A stretch of DNA of 64,000 nt from assembly GCF_009498455.1 (NCBI RefSeq), contig NZ_CP045644.1, positions 124,001 to 188,000 on the forward strand, in the 5' to 3' direction. The notes beneath the pieces are model-generated. The model was given only the letters and a program-made list of their open reading frames with translations, did not search any database and was not told the DNA's origin. This stretch comes from Variovorax paradoxus. Lineage in GTDB: Bacteria > Pseudomonadota > Gammaproteobacteria > Burkholderiales > Burkholderiaceae_C. Positions 21,001-27,514 of this stretch are shown piece after piece (the first letter of the stretch is position 1; each line of letters begins with the position of its first letter). The position numbers and the translations under genes were made by a program.

Positions 21001-23391
21001 GATCTGGATCGCGCCGGCCTTGCGGCCTTCGGTGTAGCCGGCCTCGGGCATGTCGGCGCCGATCAGTGGATTGCGCCACGTGGTCTTCACGCCCCAGCGC
21101 GCGTGGTTCTGCAGGTACTGGCCGGCAATGCCCACGTAGTCCATGTCGGGCATGGCCTGCTGCATGCCGTAGACACGGCCGTCGGCGCCCATCAGCTTGG
21201 TGCTGGTGTTGCGGCCGTCGGCATAGCGCACCGAGCCGCCCGCCACGTCGAGCAGCGAACCAGCCCGCGTGATGACGGCGCCGCCCGCGCGCAGCGTGAT
21301 CTTTCCGGCCTCGGCCGACAACTCCTGCAGGTCGGTCTTGCCGACGCCGATCCAGCCCGTCATGTCGCCCAGCGGCGTGCCAACCCAGGCGCCCGGGATG
21401 TAGGTCTTGCCGTCGCTGCCCAGCACCCATTCCACGCCGCTCATGGGGCCGCCCGCAAACACGCCGTTGGCACGCCGGTCGACCATCACCTTCTTGCCGC
21501 GCACCCACGAGTTCACCAGCAGCGGCGAGTCGCGCAGTTCGTTGATGCGCAGGTCGGCCTCGATGAAGTTGCGCGACATCGGCAGCAGGATGTCCTGCAC
21601 GCCCGCCACGCTCAGGAAGGCCTCGCTGTCCAGGTAGATGCGGCTTCCGTCGCGCAGGTTGCCCTTGTAGTAGGGCAACTGCGTGAAGATGGGGTTGGCC
21701 GCCGTCTCCATGTGGATGGTTCCCGAAGGCACGATCACGCCCGCACGCGGCTGGGCGTCGATGAGGTTGCCGAACATCTCGATGCGTCCCGGCTTGTAGC
21801 GCGTGACGAGCGCGCTGGCCTCGATCTCCGACCTGTCGCTGGCATCTGGCAGCACCTGCGTCACGCTGTTCGGCCCCAGGGTGAGCGTGCCGGCCGACCA
21901 GTTCATCAGGTCGTCCATGTCACCCGTGTAGGCCCGCGCGCCCTGACCCCAGGCACGCATCACGATCGAGCCGTTGCGGTTGTTCAGTGCCGTGGTCGCC
22001 GTCAGCACACCGCTCTGGCGCACGTCGCGGCCCTGCAGCGTGATGTTGCCCCGGTCGGACTGCACGATACCGGTGTTGGCCACTTCGTAGCCGACCTGCG
22101 CGGCGCGCGCGGCCATCTCGGGCAGCACCACGTCGCGCACCCCTGCCATGTAGGCGGCGTCGGCGTACGCCGGTGTCAGCGCATGGGCGCTGAGCACCTG
22201 CCCGAAATTGAAGGCCCAGCCCGGCGCGGCCGATGCCGCCACGTCCAGCCCGCGCACGCCGTTCGGGTCGTTGCCGATCGGTGTCTTCAGGTAGACGTTC
22301 TCGCCCGCCGCCATGATGACCTGCCCGTCGGGCGCCGACAGGTGGCCCGCGTTGCGCACCTTGGGCCCGAACAGCATGAGCTTGCCGCCCGCGTCCACCG
22401 CCAGCCGCGCGCCCGCATCGACCCGCACCTCGCCGGGCGGCGCACCCGGACTGAAGCGGTCCACGCCGCCCATCCGGTCGGGCCGTGTGCCGTTGCCGGG
22501 CTTGAATCCGGCGTCGGCAAAGATCTCCGGCTTGAACGGACTGAAGTCGCCGAACTGCGGAATGCTCGCGTCGTTGCCCTGGTAGGAATGGCTCTGGCCG
22601 TTGTTGATGCCGAGCTTGAACTGCGTGTCCGACAGGCTCAGGCTCGACGCCACCAGCGTGCGCGTGTTCACCTGGCTGTTGCCGGTGAAGACGATGCCGT
22701 TGCGGTTGACGAGATACACCGACCCGTCGGCCTTGATCTGCCCCGCGATCTGACTGGGTTTGCCGCTCGGGTCGTTGATGCGGTTCAGCGCGATCCAGGT
22801 GTTGGTGCCGTCGGGTTTGGCGCCCGCGCGCTGGTCGAACTGCACGACGGTGTTGCGACCGACGTTGAAGGTTTCCCAGTTCAGGATCGCCTTGTCCGCC
22901 GTCTGTTCGATCTTCACCTGGGTCTTGCCACTGGCCGCGCTCTGCACCGGTGCATTGGCGTTGGCCCAACCGGCGGTCAGGCTGTTCGTATCGACCTTCA
23001 GGCCGCCTTCGGCGAGACCGTCGGGCACCGAGCCGTCGTTCTGTGCCGCCTGCCGCGCCGCGGCTTGCGCCGACTGTTGCGCCGCGATGGTCTGCGCGGC
23101 CAGGTTCAGGTTGTTGATGGAGCGCTGCCACTGCGGGTTGTCGGCCTTCTGCCGCGCCACCGGATTGGTGAGGCTCGACGCGGGCTGGCCGTTGGGCAGG
23201 TAGCCCGTGAGCGCGGCCGTGCTCTGCGCCGAGCCCTTGGCGTTGAACCATGCGCCGCTGAAGGCGCGCTGCGCCTGCGCGTGGCCGGCCATGCCGCTGG
23301 CCACCAGCATCAGCGCCATGGCGCGCGCAATGGGCGCCAGCTTGAAATTCCCCTGTCGTCGATCCCCGTTCCCGCGCATGCCCGTGCTCAT
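12037..23391 (-). CDS. Giant filamentous haemagglutinin-type exoprotein (TpsA-like)
   Basis: 3784 residues, no interruptions. Residues 1-40 form an extended signal peptide (basic N-region, then IARAMALMLVASGMAGHAQA). The TPS/haemagglutination-activity domain spans about 130-260, with NWETFNVG (171-178) and RNGIVF (230-235), the equivalents of the family NPNG-type motifs. Thousands of residues of short beta-helix repeats rich in G, A, D, L and V follow, and the C-terminal region (about 3000-3784) resembles the DUF3739-type ends of haemagglutinin-family proteins. The expected role is a secreted, surface-associated adhesin exported by a TpsB outer-membrane pore, but no TpsB is encoded in the window. 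It lies directly downstream of FecR and probably belongs to that regulon. Confidence 0.9.
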   Translation of the reverse strand: MSTGMRGNGDRRQGNFKLAPIARAMALMLVASGMAGHAQAQRAFSGAWFNAKGSAQSTAALTGYLPNGQPASSLTNPVARQKADNPQWQRSINNLNLAAQTIAAQQSAQAAARQAAQNDGSVPDGLAEGGLKVDTNSLTAGWANANAPVQSAASGKTQVKIEQTADKAILNWETFNVGRNTVVQFDQRAGAKPDGTNTWIALNRINDPSGKPSQIAGQIKADGSVYLVNRNGIVFTGNSQVNTRTLVASSLSLSDTQFKLGINNGQSHSYQGNDASIPQFGDFSPFKPEIFADAGFKPGNGTRPDRMGGVDRFSPGAPPGEVRVDAGARLAVDAGGKLMLFGPKVRNAGHLSAPDGQVIMAAGENVYLKTPIGNDPNGVRGLDVAASAAPGWAFNFGQVLSAHALTPAYADAAYMAGVRDVVLPEMAARAAQVGYEVANTGIVQSDRGNITLQGRDVRQSGVLTATTALNNRNGSIVMRAWGQGARAYTGDMDDLMNWSAGTLTLGPNSVTQVLPDASDRSEIEASALVTRYKPGRIEMFGNLIDAQPRAGVIVPSGTIHMETAANPIFTQLPYYKGNLRDGSRIYLDSEAFLSVAGVQDILLPMSRNFIEADLRINELRDSPLLVNSWVRGKKVMVDRRANGVFAGGPMSGVEWVLGSDGKTYIPGAWVGTPLGDMTGWIGVGKTDLQELSAEAGKITLRAGGAVITRAGSLLDVAGGSVRYADGRNTSTKLMGADGRVYGMQQAMPDMDYVGIAGQYLQNHARWGVKTTWRNPLIGADMPEAGYTEGRKAGAIQIFAGDAMVLEGDYWGGSLVGERQQMQPTKNLGGELQLGNGTKDDRPWWVGQLVVSRDPRRLVAGFDAQSALGDDFRVPPVPDSGIKEPGKLTYLSDEVLNRSGMGRLLFNVSGDFILESGAVLNLAPGSTFQASGGEAATVNLQVDGTIRAPGGQIALDSVNGALAFGAASALDVRGQWINAWRDGSAPAQWALDGGRLALSAAKLAIDPGVVLDVSGGGRVDAGKQGLPKLRVGNGGTVALGGVTPQADMAALDIRGYAAGSAARFELGTLSPVQIGGMAPDAKTVVLPEALYSERGFGAVAVNVGDKSGIAIAEGASVMRPAASIDLATFPYRDVASGTTLAQVAPVGVLRPEERLARKPASLELGTVEGPIEVGAGAVVRADTGGRLVMSAGGPASKMSIKGTLEAPAGRIELGAADLTLEAGAQLLARGVPVNHADSRGTLKGQVLAGGEVSLLGGDALQLQPGARIDVSGASGEIQIPVAGPRLGPVGWENVALSSDGGAILLKGGSRGTMRVAADLQGRSGGAGASGGSLTIVDSSEGPPAKPGGVTVPTTLYWRDPVTNRVMSKLFSQVPDLDLFDEYSKTPLKFTTQMRSAISSLPGVVGGGMEIVNDLDAPEVSGVVRPWEANLTISPIVLDLLARHFYTSAALTTHVLVPDVKTQSTSRVLAGSISQGGFDAVSLNASKGISLADGVHVKAGRSLSLATPRLGNGGGLGSAQLSAAHISLDALSPFASTGWTDPAALGGQLTLSAALIDIGRAAPEGTAGMRIAGFGRTVLQADDIRLGGALPATFTPATSLQVNFDVDGQLVMKAGQVYPSTAMTAVVRAGESIAIERLGDAGPPALSAGGTLRLEAPVIAQNGVLRAPLGQIELNAGKSLALGSDSITSVSGSGLTVPYGTLSNNEHWLDPSRRRDDGSPSDSALVAPPEKRITMKAPDVALAKGAVVDISGGGDMYAWEFVPGPGGSHDVLSMPGTYAILPGRTGTAPASAIEAGQRIWLSGGPGLAAGWYDLLPARYALLPGAMAVQSTGTAWAGPAKTGFKAPDGGIVMQGKTGNAYGGTQQATASAWRVMSGDTLRRYSEYNEAFSNDFFASEAFKLTQYRLTGQRVVTPRLARDGGAVVFDATERLLLDGTLRSQPDTGGRGGLLDIAGKKIAIVGAGQDAGTLRGDGYLVIDSAALSNFGAGSLLVGGTRKGDPLGVGLNVTASDIVVRNDAGSALYGPEIILAASGQVAVDAGSVVSARGTGASTVGDLIMAPQQREVYDTKGTPATDDDVLTTPARDWGALVRVANGNVAKVLRQNVDTTTGGLVRIGAGAEVNGGAALLLDATRNTELASSARIAGTDLSVASGRIGFGGGSEGMVLDEGALAQLANSQRLTLRSYSSFDFYKSLDLGAAGLASLTLDGARLAGAGGDVVLRGDTIALMNSGGTATAAGGTGMGMGTGGLTLDAGTLVLGMGQKTLSGFGAISLHGRNRTLGEGNGGIDAGDSALTLTTPLLTGRGGAAQSIVTRGALQVLRAQGDGAADQGLQDSLGTRLSLGGGSVLFGSRAVALGGAVDMTASAGSVVLANGAQIDVGGFAKNFFDVTAYADAGRINLSAVGGDVRLDAGSALHLAAHADGGNAGTLALAASNGGTVVLDGRVAAQAGNGGKAGAFSLDIATLGDFAGFNQRLNDAGFYRSRQFRIRQGDVTLDGATTVEDFGLTADHGRVNITGRIDARAAYGGAIRVTGGNGVSMQDGAQLLAGATGTLGSGRVTLEATGGSLDLRGGTIDVAGADGGKVRLRARQNATHDDLAAVAVKTGIVGARSAVLEGVAVYENQTSVDAIKSTAIADASTFANRGGAIAGRLGLGSGLRVMPGIEISSTGDLAMGSDWNLFTDFANAREGSLTLRAAGNLLIDGHLSDGFNAADRTGTLQEAASWNLRLVAGGDMGSAHALALKPLAGQAAGSGTVRIGSADTDPDAAVDSGAGKLVRTGTGDLEVRAGRDLKLAHKDSVIYTAGRKDTTTWSDFSSAPANAAYGVAGGNLDIVAQGGIEAQPSGQRFTEWLNRQGNVNADRVFGPYHDGATNCNNGVCAPNIRPIEQASWWVNHGEFRQGVAAFGGGNVNVSAGGDLGNLVVALTSNMRMRGGRSVGEAMNMEVRNGGAMTVEAGGAIRGGQYYIGRGTGEIRAGETTTGHTVTVTKTDAQNVGVSKAFAVAPVLALGDATLSLRTAGDLRLQAVVDPLLVRYGNGMTPDGRLLDHGAYMTGYSQRSGLSLVSTGGDITLVNQADFIFRDVVLRPQTTAENGLVGYGGNRYPARLHATAMNGSLQVQGAMYVMPAATNDVQLMAQRDVRFNSQDAALLKTWAGHENDAEIVMSYATLPMVPSPFLPAGAGGYAHQIVNMDTVLRNPLSPGTYLGAPYFTDVGNPDVPTLIDDRAPSRVHAAQGSILGANIVANEQTWLRAGTDIRGIQMNARNVHSDDTTLLEAGNDIIAAALVRRGLSPAHYGSGSIKLQGAGSLVLAAGRDVYANDLRVMTLGNQQYDAADNRPIPKTQVHGLSEQGATITVMAGMNHAPAYEAFAGAYLDPSKVAAMPDHLKTRGADGSTLPLYLVDGTEMRAGQEKVTRRGLVSYMKDMTGEALAPLAAWQRFQALPQLAQQQFLRQIYMLELRDAGRDQNEPGVDDLPRNGGYNRGYTAIETLFPGDQWKGNVAANLMMLRTMAGGDINVLTPGGGLQVAALGTKVPDGHGLVTLGSGHINVFARNDVTVNRSRILSFVPEATSRGSDQIIWSSKGDIDAGRGSKTVRVPSAPEVVTDLDGNTIVREKSDMSGSGIGTVGDGDVDLVAPGGVVNAGDAGVRVAGNLNIAALQVLNADNIQVKGESKGIPVVAAVNVGALTNASAAASQAAMAAQDAVQRDRASSRQALPSVFTVRVLGFGNDAAERGGALSPSGAPDARPPGVASHDPNHRVQVIGHGQSLKPEQLARLTEAERRRLQQPD

Positions 23392-23635
23392 GTGAAGTTC
23401 CCGCCAATGATTGGTTCGATGTTCTGGAAGGGCTTCACATCAAAGGGCCGCAGTGCAAGACAAGAAAAGCAATGCGGCGCGACGAAAAACCCGTTACTGC
23501 CAAGACACCGGACGCCGCCGGATTCCGCCAACATTTTTTGACCGCCGCGCACGGGCGGTGCGTGGTTTCGCGAGAGTCACGCGGCAGTCATTCGGTCGTC
23601 ACGCGAATGCCACGCGAAAGCAGAAGTCGCGGCCT
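23392..23635 (-). promoter_or_regulatory. Intergenic region upstream of the haemagglutinin gene
   Basis: 244 bases separate the fecR stop from the haemagglutinin start. The gap is large compared with the tight spacing inside the upstream regulatory genes, so an independent promoter, possibly read by one of the flanking ECF sigma factors, is likely here. I see no confident consensus element. GGCGGGAAC before the ATG at 23391 serves as a weak ribosome binding site. Confidence 0.35.
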
Positions 23636-24688
23636 TCAGCTCAGGATCAGCAACCCGCCGGGCAACGCGCGCGCGCGCAGGTCGAACGAGTGCTGGATCT
23701 GCAGCAGCGCCTCGTCGAGCACGGCGATGGAGAAGCGCCCGCTGACGGCGCTGTCGCGCCGCGCATCGGCCATCAGCACCACGCGGCCGGGCCGGTAGCG
23801 GTTGATTTCATCGAGCACCTGCGCCAGCGGCGTCTGCCTGAACACCAGCTCGCCCTTGCGCCAGGCCGACAGGTCCGCCGGTTCGACGGCCTGCACGCCA
23901 CCGAGCGACGTGGCGTCGTACACCGTCTGCTGCCGCGCCTGCAACAGCTTGTGCCCCGCTGCATGCGCCACCTGCACCGAGCCTTCGATGCAGGTCACGC
24001 ACACCTTGCTGCCTTGAAGGTGTCGCACCTGGAAGCGGGAGGCGCCTTGCGCGCCGCTGCGGCCCGCGCCCGCGGTCACGACGAAGGACGGGCTCGCGCC
24101 CTCTTGCATCGCTTGCAGGTCGATGGCGACTTCGCCCGCGAGCAGGTCGATGCCCGTGGTTTCTCCATGGACCGACGTTTCGCGGCGCACGCGGGTCTGC
24201 GTGTTCAGCGTCACGCGGACGTGGTGGGCGAAACCGAGCGTTCGCTGCTCGCCCGTGGCGGTGCGTTCGTCTGCGCCCCATGCGCCCGGCGCGGGCCAGA
24301 GGCCGAGCGGCGGATAAGCCACCACCGCCACGCCGGCGACCGCGGCCGCGCTCATGGCCGCGCCCAGGAAGGCGCGGCGGCCCGGCTGCGCGGCGCGCGG
24401 GGTGCCCTGCGCCAGTTGCCGGTAGCGCGCCGCCGCCTTCGGATCGGCGCGCAGGCCCTGGTCGATGGCCAGCTTCATCGCATGCCACTGATGCTTCGCC
24501 TCGTCGAAGGCCGCCTGGTGCGCGGCGCTGGTGTGCTGCCAGCGCTTGAAGGCCTGCATGTCCATCTGCGTCACCTCGGCCAGCGCCAGTCGGCCCAGCC
24601 AGATGCGCGCTTCTTCCCGCAGCGCGTCGGGCACGGCATGGCCGCGTTCGTCGGCCGGCATCGGAGGCGTTGGGGGGATGGAGGACAT
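23636..24688 (-). CDS. FecR-family anti-sigma / signal transduction protein
   Basis: 350 residues from the ATG at 24688; GTG codons slightly upstream are possible starts. The N-terminal DUF4880-like region (EEARIWLGRLALAEVTQMDMQAFKRW) contacts the sigma factor, a hydrophobic segment around 110-128 (RRAFLGAAMSAAAVAGVAVVAY in part) spans the inner membrane, the FecR domain follows (TGEQRTLGFAHHVRVTLNTQTRV...DLLAGEVAID), and the C-terminal 70 residues form an STN-like fold (LAQVLDEINRYRPGRVVLMAD). It transmits a periplasmic signal to the ECF sigma factor encoded immediately upstream. The start overlaps no gene; the sigma stop is 78 bases upstream. Confidence 0.88.
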   Translation of the reverse strand: MSSIPPTPPMPADERGHAVPDALREEARIWLGRLALAEVTQMDMQAFKRWQHTSAAHQAAFDEAKHQWHAMKLAIDQGLRADPKAAARYRQLAQGTPRAAQPGRRAFLGAAMSAAAVAGVAVVAYPPLGLWPAPGAWGADERTATGEQRTLGFAHHVRVTLNTQTRVRRETSVHGETTGIDLLAGEVAIDLQAMQEGASPSFVVTAGAGRSGAQGASRFQVRHLQGSKVCVTCIEGSVQVAHAAGHKLLQARQQTVYDATSLGGVQAVEPADLSAWRKGELVFRQTPLAQVLDEINRYRPGRVVLMADARRDSAVSGRFSIAVLDEALLQIQHSFDLRARALPGGLLILS

Positions 24689-24766
24689 GGTGTTCACGAG
24701 GCCGCGCCGCACCGGGGTGCGGAACTCCTCCTGTTCAAGACAACTGGCACAGCGCAAATCCTCCAA

Positions 24767-25288
24767 CTATTTTTTTGGGTCCATCTGACGGCCCATTTGG
24801 GCCGTGCAGAAATCGTGCGCTCGCTTCAGCTCATGCTCGACCGTGTGCAGCGAAACGCCCAGCCTCTCGGCCACGTCCTTCTGCGGCAAGCCCTGCCAGC
24901 GCACCAGCACGAGGATGTCGCGGCGGCGCTTCGGCATGCGCGCGATCACCTTGTAGAGCGCCGCCATTTCCGAGCGCGCCTCGGCGATCTCGGCCGGCCC
25001 CGGCGCGGTGTCGGCCACATCCAGCAGCGCATCGACCTCGCTGCGCGGCACGATGCGGCTCTGGCTGCGCAGGTTGTTCACGGCAATGTTGACGGCCATG
25101 CGCAGCAGGAACGCACGCGGGTGCTGCACCGGCCCCTGGTCTTCCAGCCGACGCAACCGCAGCCAGGTGTCTTGCAGGGCATCGCCCGCCAGATCGTCAC
25201 TGCCCAGCAGACGCGTCAGGCGGCGCTTCAGCTCGCCGTAGCGTTGCGACAGGAAGTCGAGCAGAACCAGTCGGACTTCTTCGGACAC
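24767..25288 (-). CDS. ECF sigma-70 factor, FecI-like (first copy)
   Basis: 173 residues from a GTG located 2 bases after the stop of the upstream STN gene, so translation is probably coupled. Region 2: VLLDFLSQRYGELKRRLTRLLGSDDLAGDALQDTWLRL in part, with HPRAFLLRMAVNIAVNNLR; region 4: KVIARMPKRRRDILVLVRWQGLPQKDVAERLGVSLHTVEHELKRAHDF. Typical of sigma factors that work with FecR in trans-envelope signalling. It is expected to drive transcription of the haemagglutinin gene downstream of fecR. Confidence 0.88.
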   Translation of the reverse strand: MSEEVRLVLLDFLSQRYGELKRRLTRLLGSDDLAGDALQDTWLRLRRLEDQGPVQHPRAFLLRMAVNIAVNNLRSQSRIVPRSEVDALLDVADTAPGPAEIAEARSEMAALYKVIARMPKRRRDILVLVRWQGLPQKDVAERLGVSLHTVEHELKRAHDFCTAQMGRQMDPKK

Positions 25289-25290
25289 GG

Positions 25291-26061
25291 CTATGGCCTT
25301 GCCGCGTCTTCGCAGGACGGCCCACCCGCCTGCGCCGGCAGGATCAGCATGGCCAGCGGCTGCTTCATGTCGGGCGGCGGCCGGTCGATGCGCACGCGCT
25401 CCAGCGTGGCCACCAGCACGGCATCGCGACGCGTGTCGCCGGTGCTGCCGAGCAGCTGCGCGCGGTGCACACGGCCCGCCGCATCGACACGAAAGCGCAG
25501 CAGCGAGCGGTAGTCGCCCTGCGCCGTGCGCGGATCGGCGCACAGCGCATCCCACACGCGGGCCTGCACCAGGCCGTCGTAGCGCTCCAGCCGCGCGCGG
25601 ACACCGGCCGCCGCCTCGGCCTGCGCGCCGAGCGGCTTCAGCACGAAGGCGTTGACGCGGCCCGCGCTCACTTCTTCCATCGCGAGACCGGTGCCTTCGA
25701 GCAGGCGCTGCAAGGCATCGCGCGGCGTGAGGCGACCCTGCACCGGCGCCGCCGTGCGGCCGGCCACCAGCGTGCTGCTGAACAGCGCAGCGCGGCCCGA
25801 CACATCGGCGAAGCGGTTCAGTGCGGACGCAAGCGGCTGGATCGGCAGGTCGAAGTCGAACTGCGGTTCGACAGGGTTGGAATGAAGCGTCACGCGCGGC
25901 TCGTCGGGAGGCGGCGGGCGGCCGATGTCATCGGCTGCAAGGGCGACATGCGCGGGAACGATCGACATCCATGCAGCCATGCAACACAGCCCCCATCGCG
26001 CGGGGCGGCGACGCGTCAACACGCCAGGCGCGCCAAACAACCCCATGGCCGGTTGTCGCAC
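25291..26061 (-). CDS. STN-domain protein with TonB-like C-terminus
   Basis: 256 residues. Residues 1-42 form a signal peptide or membrane anchor (GLCCMAAWMSIVPAHVALAA). An STN (secretin/TonB short N-terminal) domain spans about 67-141: FDFDLPIQPLASALNRFADVSG, then GRLTPRDALQRLLEGTGL. The C-terminal 90 residues (RVWDALCADPRTAQGDYRSLLRFRVDAAGRVHRAQLLGSTGD...) resemble the TonB C-terminal fold. In FecA-type systems STN domains touch FecR in the periplasm, so this protein may supply the signal that a TonB-dependent receptor would normally give. It heads the STN-sigma-FecR operon. A start at Met6 is possible. Confidence 0.8.
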   Translation of the reverse strand: MRQPAMGLFGAPGVLTRRRPARWGLCCMAAWMSIVPAHVALAADDIGRPPPPDEPRVTLHSNPVEPQFDFDLPIQPLASALNRFADVSGRAALFSSTLVAGRTAAPVQGRLTPRDALQRLLEGTGLAMEEVSAGRVNAFVLKPLGAQAEAAAGVRARLERYDGLVQARVWDALCADPRTAQGDYRSLLRFRVDAAGRVHRAQLLGSTGDTRRDAVLVATLERVRIDRPPPDMKQPLAMLILPAQAGGPSCEDAARP

Positions 26062-26333
26062 CCTGTCGCATTCCCGCGCACGCCATCACGCCCGCAGCCA
26101 GGCTGCGGGAAATGGTGTGGAAGGGGGAACGCGTCGAGCCGGCAAAGACTTGCACCTTGAGGTAACAGCGCATGGTCGCATCGGCCGGTGACGCTTTTGT
26201 TACGCCCATCGCATCTTTCGGCGATGCCAATGGCCCGCTGGCGAGAGGAGGCAGAAGTGCAGCCAAGACTGGCACTGAGCAACACTGAACTCGTGGGACT
26301 CGGCATCCGCCTCGCCGCAGCCAGGTGCCGTAT
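26062..26333 (-). promoter_or_regulatory. Upstream region of the STN-sigma-FecR operon
   Basis: 272 bases lie between the LacI-type regulator stop and the STN gene start, both on the minus strand. No open frame here looks like a gene. The promoter for the surface-signalling operon should lie here; I cannot point to a consensus element with confidence. Confidence 0.3.
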
Positions 26334-27389
26334 TTACGGAAGGTTCTCGCGAAAGATCACCTGGCTGCGCGTGGTCTCCACGCCGCTGAGCGCCTCGCGC
26401 TTGTCGCGCAGGTTGGTGAAGATGCGCACGCAGCTCATCAGCGTGGTGTGCGGGCTCTGCGTGATCACCGCGTCCATGCTGCCGTCGATCAAGAGGGCGC
26501 GGGTGTCGGGCGTGAGGCCGTGGCCGATGAAGACGACCTTCTGCTCGCGCCCTGCTTCCTTCAGCGCGCGCGCCACGCCGTCTGACGCGCCGCCGATGTT
26601 GTAGATGCCACCCATGTCGGGGTGCTGCTCCAGCAGCGCGCGGGTCTGGCGGTAGTTCTTGGCCGCGTCGTCCTGGCCTTCGCGCAGGCCCACGACCTCG
26701 AGCTTCGGGAACATCTCATCGATGACGTGCAAAAAGCCGGCTTCGCGCTCCTCGTGCGCCTTGTAGCTCAGGCTGCCCGCGATGAGCGCGACCTTCGCGG
26801 CGCGCGCGCCGATGAAGCGGCCGATGAGGTAGCCCGCGGTGCGACCGGCCGCGCGGTTGTCGAGCCCCACGAACGCGGCGCGCTCGGAGTTCGACAGGTC
26901 CGAGATCAGCGTGACCACCGGCAGCCCGCGCGCGGCGAGCGCGGCCACCGCCTCGCGCACCGCCGGATGCTCGAGCGCCATCATCGCGATGCCGTCGCAA
27001 CGCTGGCCGTGCTTGCGCAATGCGTCCGCCAGCTCATGCGGATTGAAGCTCTCGATGAACACCGTACGGCACTGCACGTTGAACGGCGCCCAGTGCTCCT
27101 GCGAGTAACCCACCATGTCGCCCAGCATGCGGATGAAGCGGTTGGTGCCCGCGGGCAGCAGGAACACGAGCCGCAGCGGCGGCGGTGTCAGCGCCGCATA
27201 GAGCTCGGGGCCCGGCAGGTAGTCGAGCTCGCCAGCTGCCTTGAGCACGCGCTGCACCGTGGCGTCGCGCACGCCGGGGCGGCGGTTGAGCACGCGATCG
27301 ACCGTGGCGGTCGACACCTGCGCCGCGCGCGCGATGTCGACCACGCGCGCGCGGCGTGCATCGGAAGGAGGTGAAGGGTTATCCCGCAT
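26334..27389 (-). CDS. LacI-family transcriptional regulator
   Basis: 351 residues. The LacI-type helix-turn-helix is at about 15-40 (VVDIARAAQVSTATVDRVLNRRPGV), with the hinge helix after it, then a periplasmic-binding-protein-like effector domain (LRLVFLLPAGTNRFIRMLGDMV, GIAMMALEHPAVREAV, FVGLDNRAAGRTAGYLIGRF, VVFIGHGLTPDTRALL). It is divergent from the TRAP/RuBisCO-like operon with a 125-base gap and is almost certainly its regulator. The effector is expected to be a sugar acid or pathway intermediate. Confidence 0.92.
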   Translation of the reverse strand: MRDNPSPPSDARRARVVDIARAAQVSTATVDRVLNRRPGVRDATVQRVLKAAGELDYLPGPELYAALTPPPLRLVFLLPAGTNRFIRMLGDMVGYSQEHWAPFNVQCRTVFIESFNPHELADALRKHGQRCDGIAMMALEHPAVREAVAALAARGLPVVTLISDLSNSERAAFVGLDNRAAGRTAGYLIGRFIGARAAKVALIAGSLSYKAHEEREAGFLHVIDEMFPKLEVVGLREGQDDAAKNYRQTRALLEQHPDMGGIYNIGGASDGVARALKEAGREQKVVFIGHGLTPDTRALLIDGSMDAVITQSPHTTLMSCVRIFTNLRDKREALSGVETTRSQVIFRENLP

Positions 27390-27421
27390 ACATCAAAAAC
27401 CATCAGGATCGAGTTTGACCC

Positions 27422-27481
27422 GGATGATGCATCCTTTTATCTTCGCTGTGGCCCGAATCCACCGATGCATCAGATTGCATC
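27422..27481. promoter_or_regulatory. Candidate LacI-type operators (GATGCATC palindromes)
   Basis: The perfect 8-base palindrome GATGCATC occurs at 27426-27433 and 27464-27471, 38 bases apart, and a near copy GATTGCATC follows at 27473-27481. The outer arms form the inverted repeats GGATG-ATG-CATCC (27422-27434) and GATGCA-N6-TGCATC (27464-27481). They lie between the divergent regulator and transporter genes, where an operator is expected. Confidence 0.5.
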
Positions 27482-27514
27482 AAGCGCATTCCGAAGATCC
27501 TGGAGACAAAAGAC

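Noticed and set aside
18091..23541. A 1816-codon open frame on the plus strand
   Set aside because: It is antisense to the haemagglutinin gene, with His/Arg/Ala-rich low-complexity sequence typical of the reverse frame of a high-GC gene. The minus-strand frame has signal peptide and TPS motifs.
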